Source: Kitagawia praeruptora
Lineage: Eukaryota > Streptophyta > Magnoliopsida > Apiales > Apiaceae
DNA length: 64,000 bases
Reading direction: 5' to 3'
Assembly (NCBI GenBank): GCA_037693485.1
Contig: CM075348.1
Span: forward strand, 1,736,001-1,800,000
The notes beneath the pieces were generated by a model. That model did no database searches. It was not told where the DNA came from and saw nothing but the letters and a program-made list of their open reading frames with translations. Each line of letters starts with the position of its first letter. Positions within the stretch are counted from its first letter, which is position 1. Below, piece after piece: positions 40,701-51,671 of the stretch. The position numbers and the translations under genes were made by a program.

Positions 40701-41333
40701 ATGTTCAAATAGTTTCTAGTAGTTAGTTTTGTCAATCCAAGTAAAATCATACACATACCAGTTAATTTATCTTGTAAACCTATGTAAAAAACAATAATCT
40801 AAGAACTTAACCTGCTGAGGCGAGGAACAGTGTCCTGCAGAACTTGACTGTGTGTCTACTTTTCAAAAGTCACTAATCCTCCATCAGATTCCCACCATTC
40901 TACCTTTTACTAAGTTATTTATAAAAGAATGCATCCCGGCATTTTTGGATTGTAAAAACTGTCCAACAATTGTAGGTTTTTAGAAGAGATAATTGTGTAT
41001 CATTTACCAGAGCAAATTACTATATGATGGATAGTAAGAATAAAATTGAAATAATTAGGGATAAGGTTAAGAAATCAAAATAAAATATTCGATCAGCCTA
41101 AAAATAATTAGGGATAAGGATAAGGGATAATTGTGCATCATTTACATAGGTTTTCTTTGATGAAAACGTGAGAACTATGCACATACATAACGTATATTTG
41201 TTTAAAAGAACGCAGTGGAGATGTCATAAAAAGCCTTCAAGAGTAACCTACCATATCGTCCATATTAGGGTTTGAGTCTAATCATTTTTGCAGCTATACC
41301 TGGATGATGCTTTATTTTAGATCTGAAAATAGG
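37746..41333. other. Helitron interior, AT-rich, no recognised gene
   Basis: It includes a hairpin word GCCGTGCATCGCACGG (38646-38661) that looks like a Helitron terminal hairpin but has no proper CTRR end beside it, so it may be an eroded nested Helitron. An 86-codon minus ORF (39538-39798) and a 102-codon AT-rich plus ORF (38044-38352) have no recognised domain. 40870-40914 is the inverse of 41707-41751. Confidence 0.45.
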
Positions 41334-41751
41334 TGCAAACTATTTTCTAGTCCAACTCATAATAGTATTCCATCTTCTTCAGAGGTTTTCTATCCAGATC
41401 AAGAAAAAATGCCTGTAAAATAACAAACTCAGTAAGCTACCATATCAACAGAATAAGACCGTGCCATTTTAGCAATATTCCATTGTCTTTTAAACATGAC
41501 ACATTAATGAGTGCAGATGTAGTAGATAACAACAGCAGCAGGGTTGGAGTCAAGATTTGAGCTGATAATGTAAAGGTCAAGATAGATCAAGAGACATATT
41601 AATAAATTAAAAGCACTCTGCATTGTCTTACTTCGTATTATCTGCGAGCAGTGCCTACATGCTTTTGTTTAAAACAAATGATAAAGGATGAAAGGATTTG
41701 TGCGTTAACTTAGTAAAAGGTAGAATGGTGGGAATCAGATGGAGGATAAGT
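40870..41751. repeat. Inverted 45-bp repeat pair flanking the IPK1 fragment
   Basis: 40870-40914 (CTAATCCTCCATCAGATTCC to TTTTACTAAGTT) is the inverse of 41707-41751, about 800 bases apart. The second copy is the intron start following the IPK1 exon, so the first is a relocated inverse piece of the captured gene. Confidence 0.8.
41334..41412 (-). pseudogene. Captured IPK1 exon, downstream (truncated)
   Basis: After acceptor TTTTACAG the minus strand reads FFLDLDRKPLKKMEYYYELD, which matches the near-C-terminal block of plant inositol-pentakisphosphate 2-kinase. A TAG follows directly, where the family continues, and then similarity is soon lost. It is therefore a broken end. Confidence 0.8.
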
Positions 41752-41763
41752 TGTCGAACATAC

Positions 41764-41908
41764 CTTGTATTGAAAGCCTTGTCTGGTTGATTTTAGCACA
41801 ACAGTTTCACCTGAAGATTCCAGGTCTTTGTTTTCGGTGGGTCTAAAACTAATCATCATACTTAAGTCCTTTGTAGTTGCTGCAATCAGATAGTCCTTCA
41901 TAGCTTCG
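41764..41908 (-). pseudogene. Captured inositol-pentakisphosphate 2-kinase (IPK1) exon
   Basis: The minus-strand reading KDYLIAATTKDLSMMISFRP and FQYKV is the C-terminal region of IPK1, which makes inositol hexakisphosphate (phytate) from the pentakisphosphate. The exon ends in donor AAGGTATG (41764|41763); the next exon is 41334-41412 in correct gene order. The kinase N-terminal catalytic parts are not seen in the Helitron. Confidence 0.82.
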
Positions 41909-43133
41909 TACTATCATCAGGAGTGAAAGAACGAAAACAGTGAGTACCTAAAGAGGAACACCATTTTGTATGTAAACATCGCAATCTCTATATCTAGAGT
42001 ATGATCTTAAATTACGATAAATCTTAATGGAACACCATTTTGTATGTAAACATTGTGGAGAATTATGTGACACCAATTATAACACCTGCAAATTTGATAA
42101 AAGAAAATCACCATATATAAAATTAAAATGCCACTATACATTTAACATTACCATAATAAAGAACATAAACCTGAAAAAATAGTAAAAAACTCTATCAGAC
42201 CTTTAATCAAACACTTGGAAAGCTTGAATTTGAAACAACTACATATATAAAAATTAAAGAATAATTACCCATTAGAGTAGGCATAGACTCACCAAATTCA
42301 CTGTTTGCACATTTTATATTTCGTCTTGAGATGTGATCAACATGATCTAATTCAGAAGTAAAAACAAAATCACTCAATCAAGCACAAACATATTCAATAT
42401 ATACTACAGATAGAAGATGCCAATGTTTTAGTCATCGAAAATGATGAATCACTCAAGTATAATACCTGGATTGGGATCACAATATTCTTCGAGGATAGCC
42501 GACGAAGAGAAGTAAAGATAACATTGTAATGGTCACCAATAGCCGACGAAGAGAAGTAAAGTCCTTCTAGTAATATTGAAACATCTCCCTGTTTTAAATA
42601 TACCTGGACATCAAAGAAATCAAAATGTATTAAATATACATGGACATCCGGACCCTTGATTTTTCATTCACAAATCTCACTGGGAAAAAAACATAAAAAA
42701 CTGGGATTGTCACTAACAAACAATCACCAAATATGAAGAATCTCTGATATGCGATAAAAATTAATTAATTGGTGATTTAAAATTCAAATTCAACCCTTCC
42801 GATTGTGATATATGTTACAAACTTACAAACCTGATTTCTCCATGATCCGGCAATGGGAAAAGTGACGATGGAAGTTTGTGAAGATGATAATGCGTAGGTT
42901 TAAATTTGAAATTAGTGATGAAAACCGATTTGAAGATTGAATCTTGAACAAATGGGTAAAGGATTGGTGATTGTGTGTAGAGAAAGAGATGATCTCACGT
43001 AATTTTGAATTTGAGAAACTGATTGCAGGTTAACAGAATTGAACGTGTTAAGCCTAAAATCATGGGCTAATGATTGTGATTATACGTTTTAGTTTAAACA
43101 TAGCACCCATTTTGATTTGGATGATCCAGTTGA
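41909..43133 (-). other. 5' region of the large Helitron
   Basis: On the minus strand there is an ATGGAGAAATCAG|GTTTG start-like exon near 42850 and an open segment near 42485-42600 (KQGDVSILLEGLYFSSS), containing a 24-base internal repeat (CTTTACTTCTCTTCGTCGGCTAT core). These look like exon remnants of another gene, but I do not recognise it. Confidence 0.4.
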
Positions 43134-43355
43134 ATGTTAAATGACCAAAAAACCTGTAAAGATATATTGGAATAGTAAAAAGTGGAAGGGTAGATTAAGT
43201 AATTTTGATGTTAAATGACCAAAAAGCCTGTAAAAATATATTGGAGTAGTAAAAAGTGGAAGGGCAAATTAAGTAATTTTTATGTGAAATGACCAAAAAG
43301 GCTACAAAAATATAAAGGATGAGAAAAATGTGGAAGGATAGTTTATGTAATTTTA
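43134..43355. repeat. Three tandem 74-bp units near the Helitron 5' end
   Basis: Units start at 43134, 43208 and 43282 (ATGTTAAATGACCAAAAA, ATGTTAAATGACCAAAAA, ATGTGAAATGACCAAAAA) and are exactly 74 bases each. The third is the most diverged. They end 36 bases inside the Helitron 5' terminus. Confidence 0.9.
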
Positions 43356-43391
43356 AAATTCTAATGCTAGCACTTATTTAGAATATATTGA

Positions 43392-43487
43392 TATGATTAT
43401 GTATGTATTTTTTTGCATATAATATACCCATAGTTGAAGTGTTGATAGGCAGAAGAATGGTTTTCGATTTGCTCATTGCATTTTATG
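43392..43487 (+). repeat. Segmental repeat copy 2, third part
   Basis: It continues 17167-17262 of copy 1 (TTTTTTGCATATAATATACC, GGTTTTCGATTTGCTCA) right after the Helitron. It ends where the inverted Copia LTR begins. Confidence 0.85.
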
Positions 43488-44561
43488 TGTTAGACAATCT
43501 GTGAAAATAGTACAAAATAATAGCAATCGTGTGTGTGAATAACAGAACAAATAAAACAAATAAGGAGGAGACGGGAACAGAAAAACCCGAGTCCAGTGCG
43601 TGACTGTCTCCTTAAAGCGTATTTGCCCTCACCGTATGTGCGAGCGAAACGCCTCCCAGGATAAAACGGATTGCAGTAAAGCTATAAAAGCGTTACTCTC
43701 AGCGAGCTTGAAACCGAGCAAGAATATCACCGAAGGAAGAGGAGGCTGTGTATGAGAAGAGGAGATGTGTTTTCGAATGAATAATCCTAGAGCTCTAGAT
43801 GAGTATTTATAGGATTGGAAAACTTGTGCGCTACACAATTGCCCTAATTAATTAGCTATGCTAATCAAAAAGTCGGTGGCAATTTTCCTTTATTAATTAA
43901 CCGCGTTAATTAATTAAGGTAAGGTGGTGGCAAACAATTCGTTACAAAAAACAAAATTGATTTACCTCAATTAATTCCAAAATCGAATTTTCTTATCCAG
44001 TAATTAATTCCAAAATTGAATTAACTTAACCAGAAATTAATTCCGAAATCGAATTAAACTAAGTCATATTTTAAGCCCAAGCCCTGTGGAAATAATAATT
44101 AGCAAAACTAGTCCGATTCGGATCGGCCCAATTTTCTGCTGCATTCGTGTCCGCAGGTCGCACACGCGGAAAGCCCGAAGGCTTGCGAAGCCACGAATTC
44201 TCCCTCGAAATCCCATGATTTGCACCCCCCCTGCGCGCACGTAGGAGATGGAGCAACACTTAACCAACACAAGTGAACACTACTCATGTGTTGTACTATA
44301 TAAAGTAAAGGAAACTCCTTTTCCATTTCAATGTGGGACTTCAAGTTTCATTCTAAACTTTCCACTTCTAAGGGGGCAACTTTGATAATCATAACTCATT
44401 CATCCCTTAGTCGTTTTGAGTGTTTAAATATGCATTGGAAAGCTCTCACGGAGGAGAACACTCTCCAAGCACGACTTGTTGCAAACACGCACACAAGGCA
44501 CACTCAAATCGGAGCTCAAAATGACTCGACAATGTGGGTCTAAAACCCACATTTTCTAACA
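43488..44561 (-). repeat. Copia-2 LTR A, inverted
   Basis: 1074 bp. On the minus strand it runs TGTTAGAAAATGTGGG to AGATTGTCTAACA. It has a single copy of the unit that is tandemly doubled in LTRs B and C (CCGTTTTATCCTGGGAGGCG), so it comes from a different, probably older, copy. Confidence 0.85.
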
Positions 44562-45336
44562 ATCCCCCACATGGATGAGATTGATAACGTTGTAGCACAC
44601 ACTAGACAAATAGACACGGAATTTGATGTGGTGATAATTCTTCGATCAGATATAGCATACGATAGGTAGAGGTTTGCTCCTTGAACCTTCGCTTGAGTAA
44701 GCATACCGACCTTACTGGTAGACAGTGGAGGTTTGCTCTTTGAACTGTTCGACCGTTTGTGTAAGCGATGATATACTTATCACTATATCCTTTCTGACTC
44801 GTTCAGCTCTCATGATTATGTCCATTTTGGCCATGGAACATCGTCCTGGTTCTGCAGGAGTTTCTAAAGAATTGTGCCTCGCAATTCTCCTTTGAAGCGG
44901 CCCCACTTCTCTCCCACATAGGTGATCTTTATCTTAGAGAGTAACCCGCGTTTACTCAACTGATTTCCATGCGTTCAAACCTTGAACTCCATGTAATCAC
45001 CGAAAGATCATTAAAAGCTTAATAGCTTACCCTCGTACCTTACGGGTCTCACTGTTTCTCATCATAGGAATAGGCCAGGGGTTACCCCCACAGTGATTTG
45101 GTCATCATGATTTAGTTGGCCCATTGAACCAAGTTCTTGGGACCTCCAGTCAGCAATGGTTGGGTGTCCACCATGACGCCGTTAAGCAATAGGCTTAAGG
45201 CCCATCCCTCTCGATGATTTGTCAACCAATTCTCTTGATAACCCTTTGGTTAGTGGATCCGCGATATTATCCTTTGACGGTATAAAGTCAATCGTGATAA
45301 TTTCGGTTGACATTAACTGTCTAATGGAACTATGTC
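44562..45336 (-). mobile_element. Copia-2 3' non-coding region and pol tail, inverted copy
   Basis: Inverse of 45400-46175. On the minus strand it has the pol end (VDKSSRGMGLKPI-type region near 45190-45240) and then the 3' non-coding region to the polypurine tract beside LTR A (minus ATGTGGGGGATTGTTAG). Confidence 0.8.
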
Positions 45337-45554
45337 AGTCTGCTATTGGCAGAGCACAGAGCACAATGTATAATGGAAAGTCCCGTCACATACGACGACG
45401 ACATAGTTCCATTAGATAGTTAATGTCAACCGGAATTATCACTATTGACTTTATACCGTCAAAGGATAATATCGCGGATCCGCTAACCAAAGGGTTATCA
45501 AGAGAATTGGTTGACAAATCATCGAGAGGGATGGGCCTTAAGCCTATTGCTTAA
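45336..45554 (+). pseudogene. Copia-2 RNase H C-terminal tail
   Basis: The plus strand reads QSAIGRAQSTMYNGKSRHIR, then RRHSSIR, a TAG at 45417-45419, then the RNase H tail with FIPSKDNIADPLTKGLS and VDKSSRGMG, ending at TAA 45552-45554. These are standard Copia RNase H end motifs. It is the only RNase H piece in this composite, since the neighbouring element at 46176-51671 has lost its own. Confidence 0.85.
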
Positions 45555-46175
45555 CGGCATCATGGTGGACACCCAACCATTGCTGACTAGAGGTCCCAAG
45601 AACTTGGTTCAATAGGCCAACTAAATCATGATGACCAAATCACTGTGGGGATAACCCCTGGCCTGTTCCTATGATAAGAAATAGTGAGACCCGTAAGGTA
45701 CGAGGGTAAGCTATTAAGCTTTTAATGATCTTTCGGTGAATACATGGAGTTCAAGGTTTGAACGCATGGAATTCAGTTGAGTAAACGCGGGTTACTCTTT
45801 AAGTATAAAGATCACCTATGTGGGAGAGAAGTGGGGCCGCTTCAAAGGAGAATTGCAAGGCACAATTCTTTAGAAACTCCTGCAGAACCAGGACGATGTT
45901 CCATGGCCAAAATGGACATAATCATGAGAGCTGAACGAGTCAGAAAGGATATAGTGATAAGTATATCATCGCTTACACAAACGGTCGAACAGTTCAAAGA
46001 GCAAACCTCCACTGTCTACCAGTAAGGTCGGTATGCTTACTCAAGCGAAGGTTCAAGGAGCAAACCTCTACCTATCGTATGCTATATCTGATCGAAGAAT
46101 TATCACCACATCAAATTCCGTGTCTATTTGTCTGGTGTGTGCTACAACGTTATCAATCTCATCCATGTGGGGGAT
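45555..46175 (+). other. Copia-2 3' non-coding region
   Basis: It lies between the pol stop and LTR B and ends in the polypurine tract CATGTGGGGGAT. Short ORFs here are mirrored in the left arm and are not genes. Confidence 0.7.
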
Positions 46176-47304
46176 TGTTAGAAAATGTGGGTTTTAGACC
46201 CACATTGTCGAGTCATTTTGAGCTCCGATTTGAGTGTGCCTTGTGTGCGTGTTTGCAACAAGTCGTGCTTGGAGAGTGTTCTCCTCCGTGAGAGCTTTCC
46301 AATGCATATTTAAACACTCAAAACGATTAAGGGATGGATGAGTTATGATTATCCAAAGTTGCCCCTTAGAAGTGGAAAGTTTAGAATGGAACTTGAAGTC
46401 CCACATTGAAATGGAAAAGGAGTTTCCTTTACTTTATATAGTACAACACATGAGTAGTGTTCACTTGTGTTGGTTAAGTGTTGCTCCATCTCCTACGTGC
46501 GCGCAGGGGGGGGTGCAAATCATAGGATTTCGAGGGAGAATTCGTGGCTTCGCAAGCCTTCGGGCTTTCCGCGTGTGCGACCTACGGACACGAATGCAGC
46601 AGAAAATTGGGCCGATCCGAACCGGACTAGTTTTGCTAATTATTATTTCCACAGGGCTTGGGCTTAAAATATGACTTAGTTTAATTCGATTTCGGAATTA
46701 ATTTCTGGTTAAGTTAATTCAATTTTGGAATTAATTACTGGATAAGATAATTCGATTTTGGAATTAATTGAGGTAAATCAATTCTGTTTTTTGTAACGAA
46801 TTGTTTGCCACCGCCTTACCTTAATTAATTAACGCGGTTAATTAATAAAGGAAAATTGCCACCGACTTTTTGATTAGCACAGCTAATTAATTAGGGCAAT
46901 TGTGTAGCGCACAAGTTTTCCAATCCTATAAATACTCATCTAGAGCTCTAGGATTATTCACTCGAAAACACACATCCTTCTCTCATATACAGCCTCTTCT
47001 CTTCCTCTGGTGATAGTTCTTGCTTGTCTCAAGCTTGCTGAGAGTGACGCTCGTCTGTAGCCTCACTGCAATCCGTTTTATCCTGGGAGGCGTTTCGCTC
47101 GCACATACGATTGTTAAGCAATTCGTTTTATCCTGGGAGGCGTTTCGTTCGCACATACGGTGAGGGCAAATACTCTTTAAGGAGACAGTCACGCACTGGA
47201 CTCGAGTTTTTCTGTTCCTGTCTCCTCCTTATTTGTTTTATTTGTTCTGTTATTCACACACACGATTACTATTATTTTGTACTATTTTCACAGATTGTCT
47301 AACA
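46176..47304 (+). repeat. Copia-2 LTR B
   Basis: 1129 bp, TGTTAGAAAA to GTCTAACA. It contains a tandem doubling of about 54 bases (47071-47178) around CCGTTTTATCCTGGGAGGCG or ATTCGTTTTATCCTGGGAGG. It shares this doubling with LTR C. Confidence 0.9.
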
Positions 47305-47365
47305 ATCTTAAAGCGTATTTATTTACATCTGTGATCTGTACTTACGGATTTACTTGTTTGTTTGA

Positions 47366-48877
47366 GTGATAGAATCAATGGAGAACCAAAACATGAACAA
47401 CACAAACATGGTGGTTGATCCCAACGTACAGATTATAACATCTGATGGGGATCACCAGCCTCCGTTAAACCCTATCGCACAGATTGCAACATCTGATGTG
47501 GGTGCAACGCCGGTTGGACATGTGCCTCTGGGACATGTGCCTGTGGGACAGATTAATGTTCCGATTGGATCGACTCCGTCAGGTTTCGTTCCTACGAACG
47601 GACATGCGGTGCCTATTGGTGTGCAAACATCGGTAGTATAGACGCCTGTCATACCTATCGTGCCTAGCACACATATTGCACCTGTTGTGCCTACGGTTCC
47701 TACATTGCCTGCTGTACATGCTGAGAAACCTGAGAAGTTCAATGGAACGAACTTCAAACGCTGGCAGCAAAAGATGCTATTTTATCTGACCACGTTGAAT
47801 ATGGATCGCTACCTCAGGGAGGATCCACCGTTGCTCACTGCTGAGAGTAACACGCAAACAGTTTTTGCTGTTGATGCTTGGAAGCACGCCGATTATATCT
47901 GTCAGAATTACGTGCTGAATGGTTTGGCAGACTCGTTATATAACGTGTATTGTACAAAGTCAACATCTAAGGCCTTATGGGAGTCACTTGACCATAAGTA
48001 CAAAACCGAGGATGCTGGGGCTAAGAAGTGGATTGTTGGCCGCTTTCTTGATTACAAGATGGCGGATTCAAAGACTGTGGTCAGTCAGGTGCAAGAACTG
48101 CAAGTGATCATCCATGATATTCATGCTGAAGGGATGATCATAAGTGAGTCTTTCCAAGTTGCTGCTGTGATTGAGAAGCTGCCACCTTGATGGAAAGATT
48201 TCAAGAACTACCTTAAGCATAAGCGAAAGGAGATGACTATGGAGGATCTGATTGTTAGACTTCGTATTGAAGAAGACAACAGGGGATCTGAGAAGAAGAT
48301 GAATGTTGCCACTGAAAAGGCAAACATGGTGGAACATAAGCCCAAGAAGAACAATTCTGGTAAAGGGGCAAAGCTGGCACCCAAGGGAGGAATTTCGAAG
48401 ACGAAATTTCAAGGGAAGTGCTTTAATTGTGACAAAGTGGGTCATAGGTCTTCTGAGTGTAAGAAACCTAAGAAGCCCAACAAGAAGAAAGAAGCAAACA
48501 TGGTCGATGATATCTCTAAGGAGATGGGTGACATAGACCTCTGTGCTACGGTCTCTGAGGTGAACCTGGTTGGCTCTAATCCAAGGGAATGGTGGATTGA
48601 TACGGGAGCTACAAGGCATGTTTGTTCGGACAAGGCAATTTTCTCTAGCCTCAAAGCTTCTGATGCTGGTGAGAAGCTCTACATGGGGAATTCAGCAACT
48701 TCAACCATTGAAGGGGAAGGCACGGTGATTCTGAAGATGACTTCTGGAAAGGATCTGACTTTGAAGAATGTACTTTATGTGCCTGATATTCGCAAGAACC
48801 TTGTGTCCGGTTCATTATTGAATAAGCATGGCTTTCGTATTGTAATAGAGTCAGATACAGTTATGGTATGTTTGTAG
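47366..48877 (+). pseudogene. Copia-2 gag and protease, interrupted
   Basis: One frame runs from 47366 with stops at 47639-47641 (TAG) and 48188-48190 (TGA), and is then open from 48233 to 48877. A Val/Pro/Gly-rich N-terminus is followed by a UBN2 gag domain (EKFNGTNFKRWQQKMLFYL, from about 47730), a zinc knuckle (C63, C66, H71, C76 of the last ORF) and a protease with DTG at 123-125 of that ORF. The frame is lost near 48865 and integrase continues in another frame. Confidence 0.85.
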
Positions 48878-50565
48878 GCAAGGGCTATGTAACCGATGGG
48901 CTTTTTAAGCTCAATGTGATGTCCGTTAAGGACAATAATGAAATAAAGAATTCTTCTGCTTACTTGCTTGAGTCTCCTAATTTATGGCATGCTAGATTAG
49001 GACATGTTAATTTTGATACTTTACGACGTTTAAATGCAAAAGATTACATACCAAAATTGAATATTGATTCAAAACATAATTGTGAAACTTGTGTTGAGGC
49101 AAAATTAACAAGAGAATCGTTTAAACACGTGCAAAGAAACACCAAGGTGCTAGACCTAATACATAGTGATATATGTGATTTGAAATTCGCTCCAACTAGA
49201 GGAGGAAACAAGTATTTTATTACATTCATAGATGATTGTACAAAATACTGCTATGTACATTTGCTTAAAAGCAAAGACAAAGCTATAGATAAATTTAAAA
49301 TCTATAAGGAAGAAGTTGAGACACAACAAAATGAGAAAATCAAAACGATACGGAGTGATCGTGGAGGTGAATATGTTGAACCTTTTGGGGAATTCTGTTC
49401 ACAACATGGTATAATCCATGAGGTCAATGCACCATATTCCCCTCAGTCTAATGGAGTGGCTGAGAGGAAGAATCGCACTCTCAAGGAGATGATGAATGCG
49501 ATGCTATTAAGCTCTGGACTTCCGCAGTCGATGTGGGGGGAAGCTATTTTAAGTGAGACACATATTTTAAATATGATGATACGCAAGAATAAGGATGAAA
49601 GTCCTTATGAATTGTGGAAGAAAAAGAAACCAAGTTATCAAAATCTGAAAGTGTGGGGGTGCCTTGCAAAGGTACTAATTCCTACACCTAAGACGGTGAA
49701 GATTGGTCCAAAGACTGTGGATTGTATTTTCATCGGATATCCACTTCATAGTACTGCATATCGGTTTCTTGTTCATGAATCGAAGATTTCTGACATTCAA
49801 AAGAATACGATTATGGAGTCAAGGAATGCGTCATTCTTTGAGAATGTATTTCCTTGTAATCCTGGAATCGAACGCCCTACGACGTCTAAACGACCTCATG
49901 AATCTTTAGAAGATGACAATGAGAATGATGAAAGTGAAGACGGAAATGTGGGGGTAGTGAGAAGGAGCAAAAGACAAAGGAAGGAGAAATCCTATGGGTC
50001 AGAGTTTCTGACTTATTTGCTCGAAGAAGGTGATCCGAAAACCTATAGGGAAGCGGTAACATCACCTGATGGACCTATGTGGAAAGAGGCCATCAAAAGT
50101 GAAGTAGATTCTATCTTACAGAATCATACTTGGGAGTTAGTGGACTTACCAGCCGGTAGTAAAACACTCGGTAGCAAGTGGGTTTTCAAAAAGAAATTGA
50201 AACCTGATGGCACCATCGATAAGTACAAGGCCAGACTTGTAATCAAAGGATACAAGCAACAACATGGCCTTGATTACTTTGATACATACTCTCCAGTATC
50301 GAGAATAACATCTATAAGGATGATGTTTGCTATCGTTGTAATGCGAAAGTTGACTGTACATCAAATGGATGTGAAGACAGCTTTTCTAAATAGGGATATA
50401 GATCAAATGGATGCGAAGGTTCAAGGAGCAAACCTCTACCTATCGTATGCTATATCTGATCGAAGAATTATCACCACATCAAATTCCGTGTCTATTTGTC
50501 TGGTGTGTGCTACAACGTTATCAATCTCATCCATGTGGGGGATTGTTAGAAAATGTGGGTTTTAG
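48868..50565 (+). pseudogene. Copia-2 integrase and truncated reverse transcriptase
   Basis: 565 codons. GAG-pre-integrase NLWHARLGHV is near 37. Integrase core residues are D101, D164 and E199. The RT N-terminus follows (WELVDLP near 425, FDTYSPVSRITSIR near 472, MDVKTAFLN near 502). After about residue 510 the sequence jumps into 3' non-coding sequence (GCGAAGGTTCAAGGAGCAAA, identical to 46045-46064), so YVDD and RNase H are missing. The frame runs into LTR C and ends at 50565. Confidence 0.88.
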
Positions 50566-51671
50566 ACCCACATTGTCGAGTCATTTTGAGCTCCGATTTG
50601 AGTGTGCCTTGTGTGCGTGTTTGCAACAAGTCGTGCTTGGAGAGTGTTCTCCTCCGTGAGAGCTTTCCAATGCATATTTAAACACTCAAAACGATTAAGG
50701 GATGGATGAGTTATGATTATCCAAAGTTGCCCCTTAGAAGTGGAAAGTTTAGAATGGAACTTGAAGTCCCACATTGAAATGGAAAAGGAGTTTCCTTTAC
50801 TTTATATAGTAAAACACATGAGTAGTGTTCACTTGTGTTGGTTAAGTGTTGCTCCATCTCCTACGTGCGCGCAGGGGGGTGCAGATCATGGGATTTCGAG
50901 GGAGAATTCGTGGCTTCGCAAGCCTTCGGGCTTTCCGCGTGTGCGACCTGCGGACACGAATGCAGCAGAAAATTGGGCCGATCCGAACCGGACTAGTTTT
51001 GCTAATTATTATTTCCACAGGGCTTGGGCTTAAAATATGACTTAGTTTAATTCGATTTCGGAATTAATTTATGGTTAAGTTAATTCAATTTTGGAATTAA
51101 TTATTGGATTAGATAATTCGATTTTGGAATTAATTGAGGTAAATCAATTATGTTTTTTTGTAACGAATTGTTTGCCACCGCCTTACCTTAACTAATTAAC
51201 GCGGTTAATTAATAAAGGAAAATTGCCACCGACTTTTTGATTAGCACAGCTAATTAATTAGGGCAATTGTGTAGCGCACAAGTTTTCCAATCCTATAAAT
51301 ACTCATCTAGAGCTCTAGGATTATTCACTCGAAAACACACATCCTTCTCTCATATACAGCCTCTTCTCTTCCTCTGGTGATAGTTCTTGCTTGTCTCAAG
51401 CTCGCTGAGAGTGACGCTCGTCTGTAGCCTCACTGCAATCCGTTTTATCCTGGGAGGCATTTCGCTCGCACATACGATTGTTAAGCAATCCGTTTTATCC
51501 TGGGAGGCGTTTCGTTCGCACATACGGTGAGGGCAAATACGCTTTAAGGAGACAGTCACGCACTGGACTCGGGTTTTTCTGTTCCTGTCTCCTCCTTATT
51601 TGTTTTATTTGTTCTGTTATTCACACACACGATTGCTATTGTTTTGTACTATTTTCACAGATTGTCTAACA
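50544..51671 (+). repeat. Copia-2 LTR C
   Basis: 1128 bp, nearly identical to LTR B, with scattered single-base differences (for example near 50811 and 51071). It is followed directly by segmental repeat copy 3. Confidence 0.9.

Larger units (their letters stand above)
32018..43391 (-). mobile_element. Large gene-capturing Helitron, 11.4 kb, complete ends
   Basis: On the minus strand it starts TCAATATATTCTAAATAAG (plus 43391 leftwards) and ends with the hairpin GTGCGAAGCAC, eleven or so bases and CTAG (plus 32018-32021). It lies between A32017 and T43392. The bases outside join to GTAAAAA|TATGATTAT, matching the uninterrupted site at 17161-17170 in copy 1. Inside, on the minus strand and in 5' to 3' order, are exon-intron fragments of inositol-pentakisphosphate 2-kinase, fimbrin and an RPA1-like gene. 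No Rep/helicase was recognised, so it is non-autonomous. A 74-bp triplication lies just inside the 5' end. Confidence 0.85.
43488..47304. repeat. Large palindrome of Copia-2 3' ends (arms about 1.85-1.9 kb)
   Basis: The left arm 43488-45336 is the inverse of the right arm 45400-47304, with a 63-bp loop (45337-45399). Each arm holds an LTR, the 3' non-coding region and the tail of pol. Arm ends at the loop read AATGGAACTATGTC and GACATAGTTCCATT. The loop contains pol sequence of the right arm. The LTR of the left arm is about 55 bases shorter and more divergent than the right one. Confidence 0.9.
46176..51671 (+). mobile_element. Copia-2: LTR retrotransposon with internal deletion
   Basis: LTR B (46176-47304) and LTR C (50544-51671) enclose gag, protease, integrase and the first part of RT. 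The rest of RT and RNase H are deleted. LTR B also serves as the 3' LTR of the truncated copy to its left, so the composite looks like an unequal-recombination or rearrangement product. No matching target duplication is seen outside (TTATG left of LTR A, TGAGC right of LTR C). The usual initiator-Met primer site is not present after LTR B. Confidence 0.88.

Noticed and set aside
47304..47330. Initiator-Met primer-binding site after Copia-2 LTR B
   Set aside because: The sequence after the LTR (ATCTTAAAGCG) does not match TGGTATCAGAGC; no other tRNA match could be assigned by eye.
43488..51671. A single full-length Copia with outer LTRs A and C
   Set aside because: LTR A is inverted relative to B and C and there is no matching target duplication, so it is a composite.
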